DNA of 64,000 nt from Bryobacteraceae bacterium (GCA_025056455.1 JANWVY010000010.1:62001-126000); one strand, 5' to 3'. Numbered from the stretch's first letter, positions 9,133 through 19,489 are shown. Notes: generated by a model not told the origin, from the letters alone. Numbers and translations are program-made.

Positions 9133-11664
9133 TCATGCTCGCCGCGCAGGTAATTCGACGACTAAGGACGTTCCCTCGCCGGGCTTAGAATGCACGTGGA
9201 AAATACCTCCCAGCAATCGCGCCCGTTCTTCCATACTGGCTAAACCCAGACCCGGCCCGCGATCCCTTCGCTCGGGATCAAAACCGGAGCCGTCGTCCCG
9301 GATTTCTAGCCGGATGCGGTCTCCCACGCGGCGCAACGAAACCCAGGCCTGCCCGGCCTGCGCGTGTTTAGTGATGTTGCGGAGCCCTTCCTGCACCACA
9401 CGGTATAAGGTCAACTCGACTTCTTTGCTCATCTCCGGCAACTCTTCCATCTCCAGGTCAACCGGCGGCCCGCCGCGCTCAAACGAACTGCGGCATTCGG
9501 CCGCAATCGCCGCTGCTAAGCCAAGATCGTCCAGCCATGAGGGATGTAGCCGTCGCGATAAACCGTGTACGTCGGTCGAAATTCGGGCCAGCGTTTGTTT
9601 GAGTGCTTCCAGGTTTCGACGCATTTGCTCATCCCCAACCGCAGTCTGCAACCTCCCCAAATCAATGGCCACGGCCGCTAGGCGTTGTGTGATATCGTCG
9701 TGCAGTTCACGGGCTACTCGCTTCCGCTCCTCTTCTTGGGCTGCGAGGAGGCGTCCCGCTAATCTCTCCAGCTCGCGCTGTTTATCCTGCAAAGCGAGCG
9801 TCGCCTTGCGATATTCCGTGATGTCTTGCGCGGCGCACACAATGCCCGGACGGCGGTTGGGCTCAGCGCTCAAATAGGATGCCGTGAAGAAGACAGGAAC
9901 TTGGCTCCCGTCGCTGCGGCGGAGGGCAGCTTCCACCGTGGCCAGCCGGCGCTCGTGATAGAGCTGTTCTAGGTGCGGGCGCCAGTCTGCCTCGGGAAGA
10001 AACTCGCCCAGGAGTTTCCCGCGCAAGACTTCTGGCGCAACACCTAGCAGAGCCGACGCCGCCGGATTCGCCTCTCGAATCGGTGAGCGGAAGAGCTCGT
10101 CGACAGTGGCGGCGAGTTCCACTTCCACGACAAAAACAGCGTTGATGAGAGACGACAAGATCCGGTCTACCTCTTCCTTAGAGACCGTCGTCTTCTCGAG
10201 ATCTTCCGCCATCTGGTTGAGCGTCGCGGCGAGCTGGCCGAGCTCGTCGTCGGCAGCCACGCTGGTGCGCGCGCGGAAATCTCGGGCCCCCATTCGCCGC
10301 GCTGATTCCGTCAACTGCAACACCGGCTGGGTGACCCGCCGCGCGAGAGCTGAGGCCGCTAAAAAAAATGCCCCCGCCACCAAAATGCCGTAACCCAAAA
10401 TGCTTTTTCGCAGGTCATCCACCGGCGCAAAGGCCTCCGCCACGTTAATTTCGGCGACCAACGTCCAGTCAAGCCCCGCTACGGCGAGCGGCGTGGAAGC
10501 CCGCAACACTTTAGCCCCCAGCAAATTCTTCGCCTCCCCAAACCAGGGCTCGCGCAATTCGTTCACCGCATCGAAAATCCGAAGTACAAGCACGGCGGTT
10601 CGGTTAGCTTGTATCCGCGCGATCCAACCCCGGTCGAATTGGGCTTCTCTCAGGGCCTTCACAAAATCCTCTGGTTTTTCGATGTACTGGCGGAAATCCG
10701 ATCGCAGCGCGCCTTCCGAACCCACAATGTAGGCCTGACCGGTCTCCCCTAACCCCTCCTCTTTCCAGTGTTGATTACCGGTCATGACGCGGTTGATTTC
10801 AGCAATCGAGATCTGAATCGCCAGCACGCCGATTTTTTCACCCCCCCGCCACACAGGCGCGGCGACAAAGGCCGCAGGCGCTTCATGCGACGGCAAGTAT
10901 CGCGCGTAATCCTCGACTACCGCTTGCTCAGGTTCCGGTAGGGCCAAAGCGCGCCGGAACACTCTTCCCAGCCCCGTCCGGGAATAGGGCGCTTGCCCGA
11001 TGCTGGCCCCCAAGTCGATTTCCTTGGACACCGTGTACAGCACCCTTCCGCTGGCGTCGATCAGAAAGATGTCATAAAAGCCAAAGGCCGACTGGTATCG
11101 GTGCAAGGTGGGATGATACCGCGCGTGGATAACCCCGTAACGGCCAGCTCCGGGAACCTCCAGCAAACGGTCTTTCGTGCCAGGAGGATAGGGATTTTGG
11201 GCGATGTAGAAATACTGTAAACTTCGCGCTGCCGCCTCGCGCGGAATCCAATCTGCGACTTTTTCGTCGCTCGGTACGGTGCGGAAAAATTCCCGGTAGT
11301 AGGCCTGAAGGGCCGAGTCCGCAGCTTCGGAAAGCGGGGGAAGCGTCTTCCAGGCTTGCTCAAATTCCTCCAGCGCCCCAATTGTCGATTCGTCGCTTGA
11401 GAGCGCCAGCACATGGTTCAACAGGTCCTCAAAATACCGTTCAATTTGACGCGCCCGCGTTTGGCGGATGGCGACTAAGCGGTCCGCCGTGGCGCGCTGC
11501 AACGCCGCTCTCGCCCCCGCCCAGGCCTCCCATCCAGTGATGGCAATTGCCAGTGACCCCAAAAACAAAAATGCCACCTGTAATTTCGTGCGATAGGAAC
11601 GAAACACTAGCAATGATCCTAACAAGCCTGCGTTCGCCAAAAAAAACCCCGCCGGGTGCGACAT
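9133..11664 (-). CDS. Membrane sensor histidine kinase (Cache-like, HAMP, PAS, HisKA_3)
   Basis: This sensor kinase of about 843 residues partners the adjacent regulator. An N-terminal membrane segment (about 25-45) is followed by a large extracytoplasmic domain to about residue 415 with the look of a double-Cache sensor. Then come a second membrane helix (about 416-436), HAMP (440-485), PAS (about 500-620), and a HisKA_3 dimerisation domain with the phospho-accepting His in RELHDDITQRLAA (about 654). The ATPase domain has an N-box (GLRNITKHAQ), G1 (RDDGSGFD) and G2 (GLGLASMEERA). The start at 11664 was chosen because it places the membrane helix near the N-terminus and avoids overlap with the divergent hydrolase gene. 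The signal is unknown. Confidence 0.92.
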   Translation of the reverse strand: MSHPAGFFLANAGLLGSLLVFRSYRTKLQVAFLFLGSLAIAITGWEAWAGARAALQRATADRLVAIRQTRARQIERYFEDLLNHVLALSSDESTIGALEEFEQAWKTLPPLSEAADSALQAYYREFFRTVPSDEKVADWIPREAAARSLQYFYIAQNPYPPGTKDRLLEVPGAGRYGVIHARYHPTLHRYQSAFGFYDIFLIDASGRVLYTVSKEIDLGASIGQAPYSRTGLGRVFRRALALPEPEQAVVEDYARYLPSHEAPAAFVAAPVWRGGEKIGVLAIQISIAEINRVMTGNQHWKEEGLGETGQAYIVGSEGALRSDFRQYIEKPEDFVKALREAQFDRGWIARIQANRTAVLVLRIFDAVNELREPWFGEAKNLLGAKVLRASTPLAVAGLDWTLVAEINVAEAFAPVDDLRKSILGYGILVAGAFFLAASALARRVTQPVLQLTESARRMGARDFRARTSVAADDELGQLAATLNQMAEDLEKTTVSKEEVDRILSSLINAVFVVEVELAATVDELFRSPIREANPAASALLGVAPEVLRGKLLGEFLPEADWRPHLEQLYHERRLATVEAALRRSDGSQVPVFFTASYLSAEPNRRPGIVCAAQDITEYRKATLALQDKQRELERLAGRLLAAQEEERKRVARELHDDITQRLAAVAIDLGRLQTAVGDEQMRRNLEALKQTLARISTDVHGLSRRLHPSWLDDLGLAAAIAAECRSSFERGGPPVDLEMEELPEMSKEVELTLYRVVQEGLRNITKHAQAGQAWVSLRRVGDRIRLEIRDDGSGFDPERRDRGPGLGLASMEERARLLGGIFHVHSKPGEGTSLVVELPARRA

Positions 11665-11745
11665 GCGCCGCAACGGCCGTGAAGACGCAGCGGCCACAGC
11701 TAGGCTGAGGTCCGGTTCTTTTGCTCCTGGGCTATCATAAGCTGC

Positions 11746-12621
11746 ATGCGCAGCGTTGTAATTTGCGTCGCTGGTCTTTTTGCCTTGTTGCCGCAACTCT
11801 GCCCCGCCCAGGCTCGGAAATACGCCACCCCTTACGGCTCGAACCCCGCCGCTGGCCGCACCTTCGTCCACGATGGCGTCAAGCTCTACTACGAGACTTA
11901 TGGCGCCGGCGAACCTTTGCTGGTCGTTCACGGCAATGGGGGCCACATTCAACATCTCGCCGCGCAAATCGATTATTTCCGCAAAAGCTACCGCGTGATT
12001 GCGATGGACAGCCGCGATCACGGCAAGTCGGCCGATAGCCCCGGGCCCCTCACCTATGAGTTAATGGCCGGCGATCTGGCTGCGTTGCTCGACCACCTCA
12101 AGGTGGGTCCAGCGAACATCTTGGGTTGGAGCGATGGCGCCATTGAAGCACTGTTGCTCGGCATCCACTACCCGGCGAAGGTCAAAAAGATCGCCGCGAT
12201 GGCAGCGAACCTCAACCCCACGCCTACCGCTCTCCACCCCGACGCGCTGGCCTGGATTCACAAGACAGTGGCCGAAATGCCACCCTTGGCCACGGCCACG
12301 CCCGCACAACGCCGCGAGCGAAAAGTGGTGAGCATGATGCTCTCCCACCCCAACATCGACCCCAAAGAACTCCGTAAAATCACTGCCCCAACGCTCGTGC
12401 TGGCGGGTGATCACGATCTGATCACCGACGAGCATACCATCGAGATTTTCCACCACCTCCCGAACGCCCAGCTCTGCATCTTCCCCGACGCCACCCACAT
12501 GATCCCCTTCGATGATCCAGCTCGCTTTAACGCCGTGGTGGAACGTTTTTTCCGCCAGCCCTTTGTCAAACGCGACCGTCTGCGCGATTTCCTCAAATCG
12601 CTCGAGCTGATGACCAAATAA
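11746..12621 (+). CDS. Secreted alpha/beta hydrolase
   Basis: This 291-residue protein has a cleavable-looking signal peptide (residues 1-22, ending PAQA). The alpha/beta hydrolase fold shows an oxyanion region HGNGGH, nucleophile elbow GWSDGA (Ser near 130), acidic residue in AGDHDLI and catalytic His in DATHMIP, so the triad looks complete. The substrate is unknown; carboxylesterase or dienelactone-like activity is possible. It diverges from the sensor kinase gene, with 81 bp between starts. Confidence 0.87.
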   Translation: MRSVVICVAGLFALLPQLCPAQARKYATPYGSNPAAGRTFVHDGVKLYYETYGAGEPLLVVHGNGGHIQHLAAQIDYFRKSYRVIAMDSRDHGKSADSPGPLTYELMAGDLAALLDHLKVGPANILGWSDGAIEALLLGIHYPAKVKKIAAMAANLNPTPTALHPDALAWIHKTVAEMPPLATATPAQRRERKVVSMMLSHPNIDPKELRKITAPTLVLAGDHDLITDEHTIEIFHHLPNAQLCIFPDATHMIPFDDPARFNAVVERFFRQPFVKRDRLRDFLKSLELMTK

Positions 12622-12745
12622 TCCGGCGAGGTTTTGCGCAGCCGCTGTTTTAACGTCCCGCAGCGAGCACCGCAGCGGGAATTCTCCGCCCCCGAAGGAC
12701 TCGCCAAACCGCATTCCCTCGAGCCTTCCGTGGGAAAATAACAGA

Positions 12746-15385
12746 GTGACTGGTCATCAGATCCGACAAAAGTTTCTAGATTTCTTCGCCGCTCGCGGGC
12801 ACCGCATTGTCCGCAGCTCCTCGCTCGTGCCCGCTAACGACCCTACGCTGTTATTCACCAATGCCGGGATGAACCAGTTCAAAGACATCTTCTTGGGCCT
12901 CGAAAAGCGCGATTACAGCCGCGCCGCCAGCTCCCAGAAATGCGTCCGCGCCGGCGGTAAACACAACGATCTCGAAAACGTGGGCTACACGCGCCGCCAT
13001 CACACTTTCTTTGAAATGCTGGGCAACTTCTCCTTTGGCGATTACTTCAAGGCGGAAGCCATCGAATTTGCCTGGGAACTTGTGACCCGGGACTTCGCTT
13101 TGCCCAAAGACCGGCTCTATGTCACCGTGTTCCGCGAAGATGACGAAGCCGAGGCACTTTGGCAGAAAGTCGCTGGAGTGCCGAAAAGCCGCATCTTCCG
13201 CCTGGACGAGAAGGACAACTTCTGGCAGATGGGAGACACGGGTCCTTGCGGCCCCTGCTCGGAGATCCACTATGATCTCGGACCAGCCGCCGCCGAACCT
13301 GGCCGCGAAAATGAGGAATTTCCGCTCGATGGCGGAGGGCGGTTTGTTGAAATCTGGAACTTAGTGTTCATGCAGTTTGACAGGGCCACCGACGGCACCC
13401 TGACTCCGCTTCCCAAGCCTTCCATTGACACGGGGATGGGGCTCGAACGGGTGGCTGCCATTCTTCAGGGCAAGCTCTCGAATTTTGATTCCGATCTGCT
13501 GTTTCCTCTTATGGAGTACGGCGCCTCGCTGTTTCAAAAGGCAGTTGGGGAGGATCCTCGCGTTGACACCGCCCTGCGCATTTGCGCCGACCACGCCCGC
13601 GCGACAGCTTTTCTCATTCACGATGGAGTCGTCCCCTCAAACGAAGGCCGCGGTTATGTGCTGCGAAAAATCATGCGCCGCGCCATGCGGCATGCCCGGA
13701 TGATCGGCGTAGAAGAGCCATTCCTCTACAAAATGACCGGCTTCGTTGCCGAGTTCATGCAGCCAGCCTATCCGGAATTGATGGAAAGCGTGCCACGCGT
13801 CGCGCGCGTGGTCAAGGACGAAGAGCACCGCTACGCCACCACCTTCCACATCGCCGAAAAAGTGTTTCACGATGAGGCGAAAGCTGCCCAAGGCAACGTG
13901 CTCCCCGGCGCGGCGGCCTTCAAGCTTTACGACACCTACGGTTTGGCGCTTGACGAGCAGCAAGAAATGGCCCGTGAGCGCGGCCTTCTCATCGACCTTG
14001 CTGGCTTTGAAGCCGCCATGGAAAATCAGCGCCAGCGTGCCCGCGCTAGCTGGAAAGGGGCTGAAAAAGCACAGGTCGCGCCCGCCTATCACACGCTGCT
14101 CGAGCAAGGCCGCACCCACTTTCTGGGCTACAGCCAGCTCACCGCGGAAAGCACCATCGTCGGTCTGTTGGATGAGCATAAACAACTGGTGCCCTTGCTC
14201 CCCGCGGGTTCGAAGGGCGAAGTGGTGCTGGATTGTACTCCGTTTTATGCCGAGGCCGGCGGCCAGGTGGGAGACCAAGGCGCCTTACTCAAACAAGGCA
14301 CTCTCGCTGCCCGCGTTGAAACAACCTACTCTGCACTTCCCGGCCTTTCCGTCCATAAAGTCGCGGTCTTGCAACCTCTCGCCCTGGGCGATGGGGTGGA
14401 ATCGCAAGTCGATGCTAGCCTGCGCGCCGCCACCATGCGCAACCATACGGCGACCCACCTGCTTCACGCCGCCCTGCGCAAGGTGCTGGGACTCCACGTC
14501 AAACAAGCGGGTAGCGTGGTTGAGCCTCTACGCCTGCGGTTTGACTTCACCCATTACACGGCAGTTGATCCCGAGGAACTGGCCGAAATTGAACGCTTAG
14601 CCAACGAGCAGATCCTGCGCAACCTCGCAGTCTCAACGGAAATTCTGCCGCTTGAAGAGGCTCTGCAAACCGGCGCCATGGCCTTGTTTGGTGAAAAATA
14701 TGGGGACACGGTCCGCGTCGTCACTGTGCCCGGCTTCAGCCGGGAGCTTTGCGGCGGGACCCACGTCACGCGCACCGGCGACATCGGCCTGTGCAAGATC
14801 TTATCGGAAGGAAGCATTTCTGCTGGCGTCCGGCGCATTGAGGCGGTAACGGGTGAAGCAGCTCTTGAGAAATTCCGCGCGACTTCACAAACGCTGGCCA
14901 AGGCCGCTTCCCTCCTCCGGGTTGCAGAAAGCGAAATCGCAGACCAAATTGAGCGCCTCGTGACTCAGCAAAAGGCGCTTGAACGGCAGCTTGATCAACT
15001 CAAACTGAAGCTGGCTCAAGCTGAGGCTGCAAGCATCGAAAGCTTGGCTCGAAGCTTTGGTCCCGTCAAAGTTCTGGCCACCCGCGTCGACGGCTTGGAT
15101 CGCGTTCAATTGCGCTCGCTCGTCGACTCCTTGCGTGGCAAATGGCAAAGCGCGGTCGTCGTGCTCGCTAGCGCGGACAATGGCGCGATCTCCCTGGTCT
15201 CTGGCGTTACCAAAGACCTCGTCGGAAAAGTTCACGCCGGAAAGCTCATCAGCTCCCTCTCGCAATCCATTGGAGGCAAAGGCGGCGGCCGCCCGGACAT
15301 GGCCGAAGGCGGTGGTAAAGACATCGGTGCGCTAGCGGCGGCTTTGGAAAGCGTCTACACGAGCGTCGGCGAGCTCCTGAAATGA
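12746..15385 (+). CDS. alaS: Alanine--tRNA ligase
   Basis: This is full-length AlaRS of 879 residues. The class II catalytic core occupies the first half (RGHRIVRSSSLVP, TNAGMNQFKD, HHTFFEMLGNFSFGDYF). The editing domain has HTATHLLHAALR and the zinc-binding ELCGGTH. The C-terminal DHHA1/C-Ala part ends with the glycine-rich GGKGGGRPDMAEGGG. It starts with GTG at 12746, which gives the standard N-terminus TGHQIRQKFLDFFAARGH; no ATG is available nearby. It edits mischarged Ser and Gly besides charging tRNA-Ala. Confidence 0.97.
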   Translation: MTGHQIRQKFLDFFAARGHRIVRSSSLVPANDPTLLFTNAGMNQFKDIFLGLEKRDYSRAASSQKCVRAGGKHNDLENVGYTRRHHTFFEMLGNFSFGDYFKAEAIEFAWELVTRDFALPKDRLYVTVFREDDEAEALWQKVAGVPKSRIFRLDEKDNFWQMGDTGPCGPCSEIHYDLGPAAAEPGRENEEFPLDGGGRFVEIWNLVFMQFDRATDGTLTPLPKPSIDTGMGLERVAAILQGKLSNFDSDLLFPLMEYGASLFQKAVGEDPRVDTALRICADHARATAFLIHDGVVPSNEGRGYVLRKIMRRAMRHARMIGVEEPFLYKMTGFVAEFMQPAYPELMESVPRVARVVKDEEHRYATTFHIAEKVFHDEAKAAQGNVLPGAAAFKLYDTYGLALDEQQEMARERGLLIDLAGFEAAMENQRQRARASWKGAEKAQVAPAYHTLLEQGRTHFLGYSQLTAESTIVGLLDEHKQLVPLLPAGSKGEVVLDCTPFYAEAGGQVGDQGALLKQGTLAARVETTYSALPGLSVHKVAVLQPLALGDGVESQVDASLRAATMRNHTATHLLHAALRKVLGLHVKQAGSVVEPLRLRFDFTHYTAVDPEELAEIERLANEQILRNLAVSTEILPLEEALQTGAMALFGEKYGDTVRVVTVPGFSRELCGGTHVTRTGDIGLCKILSEGSISAGVRRIEAVTGEAALEKFRATSQTLAKAASLLRVAESEIADQIERLVTQQKALERQLDQLKLKLAQAEAASIESLARSFGPVKVLATRVDGLDRVQLRSLVDSLRGKWQSAVVVLASADNGAISLVSGVTKDLVGKVHAGKLISSLSQSIGGKGGGRPDMAEGGGKDIGALAAALESVYTSVGELLK

Positions 15386-15415
15386 GCGTCCCCAGCGATG
15401 CAGGACAGAACGAGC

Positions 15416-16435
15416 ATGAACTACGACGTTGTGATCGTGGGGGCAGGCCCGACCGGCCTGGCCTGCGGCATTGAACTCAAAAAGCGCGGCATTCGCGCGC
15501 TCCTCATCGAAAAAGGCTGCATCGTCAATTCGCTCTATCATTACCCCACCAACATGACCTTTTTCACAACTCCGGAGTTGCTCGAAATCGGCGGCATTCC
15601 CATGACCTCGCTCAACGAAAAACCCAACCGGACCGAAGCCCTGAAATACTACCGCCGCGTAGCCGCCTACTATCAGCTGGAAATCCGCCAGTACGAACGA
15701 GTCGACCGCATTAGCGGTGAGGACGGAAACTTTGTGGTTCATTCCACCGACCGCCTGGGGCAATCCCTCCAAACTCCTTGCCGGAAAGTGATCCTCGCCA
15801 TGGGATATTACGACATCCCCAATAAACTCGGCGTTCCCGGGGAAGACCTCGACAAAGTCATCCACTATTACAAGGAACCCCATCCTTATTACGGCCTCGA
15901 GGTCGCCGTCGTCGGTGGCAAGAACTCCGCCGCTATTGCCGCTCTTGAACTGTTTTGGACTGGCGCCAAGGTCACCTTAATCCATCGCGGCCCTGGAATT
16001 TCAGACAAAGTGAAGTACTGGATCAAACCCAACATCGAGAACCGCATTAAGGCAGGAGAAATTCAAGCCTACTTTCACTCCCGGATTACGCGAATTGCCC
16101 CGGCCTGGATTGACGTCGAAACCCCACAAGGTGAAATCCGTCTGGCCAACGATTTTGTGTTCGCCATGACCGGCTACCGGCCTGACTTTGAGTTTATGGC
16201 CGCCCATGGAATCACTCTCGACGAAGAATCGCAAAAGCCCCGGACAGACCCTGAAACGCTCGAAAGTGAACGCAAGGGAATTTACTTGGCAGGCGTCGTT
16301 GTTGCAGGAGTGCACACTAACGAAATCTTCATCGAGAACGGCCGTTTTCATGGGGAAAAGATTGCTGCCGCGATTGCCCGCGAGCTATCGACTTCCGCCG
16401 TCACTTCTCCCCTTCAAATTCAATCCTCCCGCTAA
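15416..16435 (+). CDS. YpdA-like flavin-dependent disulfide reductase
   Basis: This roughly 339-residue FAD/NAD(P)-binding protein opens with a Rossmann motif at the very N-terminus (YDVVIVGAGPTGLACGIEL) and has a second nucleotide motif in VAVVGGKNSAAIAALEL. The overall pattern (NSLYHYPTNMTFFTTPELLEIGG, then YYDIPNKLGVPGEDL) matches the YpdA family of bacillithiol-disulfide reductases, which lack the CxxC pair of thioredoxin reductases. Whether this organism uses bacillithiol is not shown here. The start at 15416 is preferred; an ATG at 15398 would add six residues. It lies 30 bp after alaS and may be co-transcribed. Confidence 0.85.
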   Translation: MNYDVVIVGAGPTGLACGIELKKRGIRALLIEKGCIVNSLYHYPTNMTFFTTPELLEIGGIPMTSLNEKPNRTEALKYYRRVAAYYQLEIRQYERVDRISGEDGNFVVHSTDRLGQSLQTPCRKVILAMGYYDIPNKLGVPGEDLDKVIHYYKEPHPYYGLEVAVVGGKNSAAIAALELFWTGAKVTLIHRGPGISDKVKYWIKPNIENRIKAGEIQAYFHSRITRIAPAWIDVETPQGEIRLANDFVFAMTGYRPDFEFMAAHGITLDEESQKPRTDPETLESERKGIYLAGVVVAGVHTNEIFIENGRFHGEKIAAAIARELSTSAVTSPLQIQSSR

Positions 16436-16571
16436 AAGTGTCGGAGCCAGCCTCTGCAAGTGGGGCCGCGAAACGCTGGCCTGACTCCCCCAGTCTCTGC
16501 AATCCTGCCGCCTCCGCTTGCTGGACAGCGCGGGATTCGATACGCTGTGAGCTTCTGCGGGGTGTTTTTCC

Positions 16572-17957
16572 ATGAATTCCGCCACTCGGCGCCATCTTCC
16601 TTCGCGCCGCGATCTGCTTGGCGCACTTAGTCTGGCCGCGCCCGTGGATCTGCGAGCTCAAATTTCCCAGCGACCCAACGTCGTCCTTATCCTCGCGGAC
16701 GACTTTGGCTATGAGTGCGTTGGCGCTTACGGAGGACTCTCCTACCGCACCCCCCAGCTCGACCGGATGGCTGCCTCCGGCGTTCGCTTCACCCATGCCT
16801 ACGCCCAGCCACTGTGCACGCCCACCCGCATCCAGTTGATGACAGGCCAGCACAATTTCCGCAACTGGAAGGCTTTTGGCATCATGGATCCGGCCGAAAA
16901 AACTTTCGGCCACATGATGCAGCGCGCCGGCTACCGCACTGCCATCGTCGGCAAGTGGCAGTTCTATAGCTACGAAGCCAAGGGATCGCCACGCTATGCC
17001 AAAGGGATGAAGCCCGAGCAGGGCGGCTTCGATGAGTATCTGCTCTGGCACGCTGGACTGACCGAGACCAAAGGCTCACGCTACGCCGACCCAGTTCTGA
17101 ATGAGAACGGCGTGCTCCGTCGCGACACCAAAGGCAAATACGGACCCGACCTCGAACTCGAATTTCTGAGCCAGTTCATCCAGCGCAACAAAAACCAGCC
17201 CTTCTTCGCCTACTACGCGATGACGCTAACGCACGGACCCTTTAATCCCACCCCGAAAAGCGCGGATTGGGCCCACCAAGACCGCCTCAAAGATGACCCT
17301 AAATACTTCGCTGATATGGTGGAGTACCTGGACGATAGTGTGGGTCGAATCCTCAGACTCCTCGAGCAAACCGGCCTGTCAAGCAAAACGCTCGTTCTGT
17401 TTTACTCCGACAACGGAACTCCCCAGGAAATCACCTCGCGCACTCGCGAGCGCACCATCCCGGGCGGGAAGGGAAAAACCACAGACGCCGGTATGCACGT
17501 TCCGCTGATCGCCTGGTGGCCCGGCGTGGCCGCAGAAGGCAAACTCTGCCACGACCTCATCGATTCCACCGACTTCTTGCCGACGCTCATGGAGGCGACG
17601 GGCGCCCGCTGGTTTGAGGGCCGGCCCCTCGACGGTCGCAGCTTTCTGCCCCAAATCAAAGGCCAGCAGGGTAATCCCCGCCCGTGGGCCTTTTCCCACT
17701 ATGACCCTCACCCGGGTTGCAAGGTGAACTATACACCTACGCGCTTAGCCTGGGACCACCAGCACAAGCTTTATCTGGACGGCCGCTTCTACGACTGGCA
17801 GGCCGATTACTTCGAACAGAATCCGATTCCGAGCGGGCAAGCCACACCCGCGCAGAACCAAGCTCGCCAAAAATTGCAGCAGGCTCTGGATCAAATGGCG
17901 ACAATCATGCCGCCACGGTTCAACCGCTTTGAAACTGACGGCCGAAAAGCTTATTGA
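16572..17957 (+). CDS. Sulfatase with Tat-type signal
   Basis: This is a type I sulfatase of 461 residues. The N-terminus has a Tat-like motif (SRRDLLG) and hydrophobic stretch. The mature part begins RPNVVLILADDFGYE with the metal-binding Asp pair. The formylglycine site CTPTR (about residue 78, in QPLCTPTR) is intact and has Cys, so it needs a formylglycine-generating enzyme, which is not in this window. Further metal-site residues appear in LFYSDNGTP. It probably removes sulfate from polysaccharides outside the cytoplasm; the exact substrate is unknown. Length is normal for the family. Confidence 0.92.
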   Translation: MNSATRRHLPSRRDLLGALSLAAPVDLRAQISQRPNVVLILADDFGYECVGAYGGLSYRTPQLDRMAASGVRFTHAYAQPLCTPTRIQLMTGQHNFRNWKAFGIMDPAEKTFGHMMQRAGYRTAIVGKWQFYSYEAKGSPRYAKGMKPEQGGFDEYLLWHAGLTETKGSRYADPVLNENGVLRRDTKGKYGPDLELEFLSQFIQRNKNQPFFAYYAMTLTHGPFNPTPKSADWAHQDRLKDDPKYFADMVEYLDDSVGRILRLLEQTGLSSKTLVLFYSDNGTPQEITSRTRERTIPGGKGKTTDAGMHVPLIAWWPGVAAEGKLCHDLIDSTDFLPTLMEATGARWFEGRPLDGRSFLPQIKGQQGNPRPWAFSHYDPHPGCKVNYTPTRLAWDHQHKLYLDGRFYDWQADYFEQNPIPSGQATPAQNQARQKLQQALDQMATIMPPRFNRFETDGRKAY

Positions 17958-18018
17958 GGATTTCGCGGGAACCTCTGAATCCCCGCCATCGTCATGAATT
18001 GTTAAGAGGACGTCCTGA

Positions 18019-18975
18019 ATGAACCGGTTTCGGAGTTTCCTATTCCTTTTGGTGCTCGCGAGCACCACCTGCTGGGCTGCGGATCCAGCCTTGCTCAAGC
18101 TGCTACCTCCAGATCCAAAGTGGATTGCGGGAATCCATGCAGACCGAGTCCGCTCGTCGCGCTTTGGTCAGTTCGTGCTTGAGCAGCTCAAAAGCGAAGA
18201 GCAGGTATTTGAGAGGCTCGTCTCCTCAACAGGCTTCGATCCTCGCCGCGATCTTCAAGAGGTGATCGTCGCCTCCCCCGAATCAAAAAGCCAGGGCTTT
18301 TCCCTCGTTGTCGCTCGTGGCTCTTTCGATGCGGCGCGGATCCGCGAGTTTGCCCGTAGTCTCGGCCTGTCCGCCAACCTCTATCAGGGCGTGGAACTGC
18401 TGGCCAGTCCAGATACCTCGCCAACGGGTTGCTTGGCGATTTTGGACGCCACCACTGCCCTGGCCGGCCACCCCGAAGCCGTCAAAGCGGCCATCGATCG
18501 ACGCAGCAAGGATCACCACTTCGACCCGAAAATCCTTGCAAAACTCAACGACTTGAGTACGCGCTATGACGCTTGGATGGTTTCTGCCGGTCTTGAGCGC
18601 TTGGCTAGTGAGCTGCGGCCCGAGCTTGAACAGACCATGCGCAGCCCGGTCATGGCGGGATTCGAGAGTGTTGTTGGTGGCATTCGGTTTGGAGCCAACG
18701 TGGAGTTGATGGCGGAAGGCATCATGCGTTCGGACAAGGATGCGCAGGCCCTGGTGGATGTGATGCGCTTCCTCACGAGCCTCGTTCAGTTAAACAGCGA
18801 GAATAGCCAGGCGAAAGAACTCGGGTCGTGGCTCGAACGGATGACACTGAAAGCTGAGGGCAAGGAGTTTCGTCTTCTGTGGACGGTGCCCGAAAACCTG
18901 GTGGAGGCATTCCTCCGGGAATCCTTCGCCAGTCCGGCGAAATCGATGCGCCGCCCGTCCACTCCGGTCATTTGA
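18019..18975 (+). CDS. Secreted protein of unknown function
   Basis: This 318-residue protein has a clear signal peptide (residues 1-21, MNRFRSFLFLLVLAS to CWA). The mature part alternates short strands and helices, with no catalytic motif I recognise. The segment LLPPDPKWIAGIHADRVRSS followed by a repeated alpha/beta pattern resembles uncharacterised exported acidobacterial proteins. A perfect palindrome AGGACGTCCT (18007-18016) covers the probable Shine-Dalgarno. The 3' end overlaps the convergent NUDIX gene by 8 bp. It follows the sulfatase by 61 bp, so they may share a transcript. Confidence 0.7.
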   Translation: MNRFRSFLFLLVLASTTCWAADPALLKLLPPDPKWIAGIHADRVRSSRFGQFVLEQLKSEEQVFERLVSSTGFDPRRDLQEVIVASPESKSQGFSLVVARGSFDAARIREFARSLGLSANLYQGVELLASPDTSPTGCLAILDATTALAGHPEAVKAAIDRRSKDHHFDPKILAKLNDLSTRYDAWMVSAGLERLASELRPELEQTMRSPVMAGFESVVGGIRFGANVELMAEGIMRSDKDAQALVDVMRFLTSLVQLNSENSQAKELGSWLERMTLKAEGKEFRLLWTVPENLVEAFLRESFASPAKSMRRPSTPVI

Positions 18976-19489
18976 TAAGAATCGAAAGATCCGGGTTCGG
19001 GTTCAGCCCGAACTTCCGGCGCAGGGCGTAGAGAGAGTCGGGCGTAAAGAGCCGGCCATTCGGATTTGCGTATACCTCCGAGACGCTCATCCGTTCTACG
19101 CCCTGCACTTCTTCTGGTTGTAGGGCCAGCGGTCCTTCATAACGGCAGCCATAGGCGCGTCCCCAGACCCGGTGTGCGGCGAAGTAAAAGTCAAACCACG
19201 GCTCGAGAGTAACACCGCGAATGCCAAGTTCTTCCGCCAACTCCCGCTCGGCGCTCTCCTCATAGGTTTCGCCCGCCAGCACCACTCCTCCTGCTGCCAA
19301 ATCCCAGTAGCCAGGAAACACGTCCTTGGTCTCGGTACGGTGTTGCACGTAGAGCCGGCCCTGCGAGTCGAAGACGAAAATATAGGTCGAGCGGTGACCG
19401 AGCCGTTCGGCCCGCATGCGCCAGCGTGGGGCCACCCCGACTTCGCGGTTTTGTTCGTCCACCACGACGATGAGCTCATCGCGAGCCAT
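18968..19489 (-). CDS. NUDIX hydrolase (YfcD/Idi-like)
   Basis: This 173-residue protein has a complete Nudix box (G-x5-E-x7-RELAEELGI, starting GVVLAGE near residue 67). The N-terminal HRSTYIFVFDSQGRLYVQ and the FPGYWDLAAGG segment are typical of the YfcD/isopentenyl-diphosphate-isomerase-like branch. Such proteins hydrolyse nucleoside or other diphosphates; the substrate is not predictable. Its 3' end overlaps the convergent upstream gene by 8 bp. Confidence 0.9.
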   Translation of the reverse strand: MARDELIVVVDEQNREVGVAPRWRMRAERLGHRSTYIFVFDSQGRLYVQHRTETKDVFPGYWDLAAGGVVLAGETYEESAERELAEELGIRGVTLEPWFDFYFAAHRVWGRAYGCRYEGPLALQPEEVQGVERMSVSEVYANPNGRLFTPDSLYALRRKFGLNPNPDLSILIK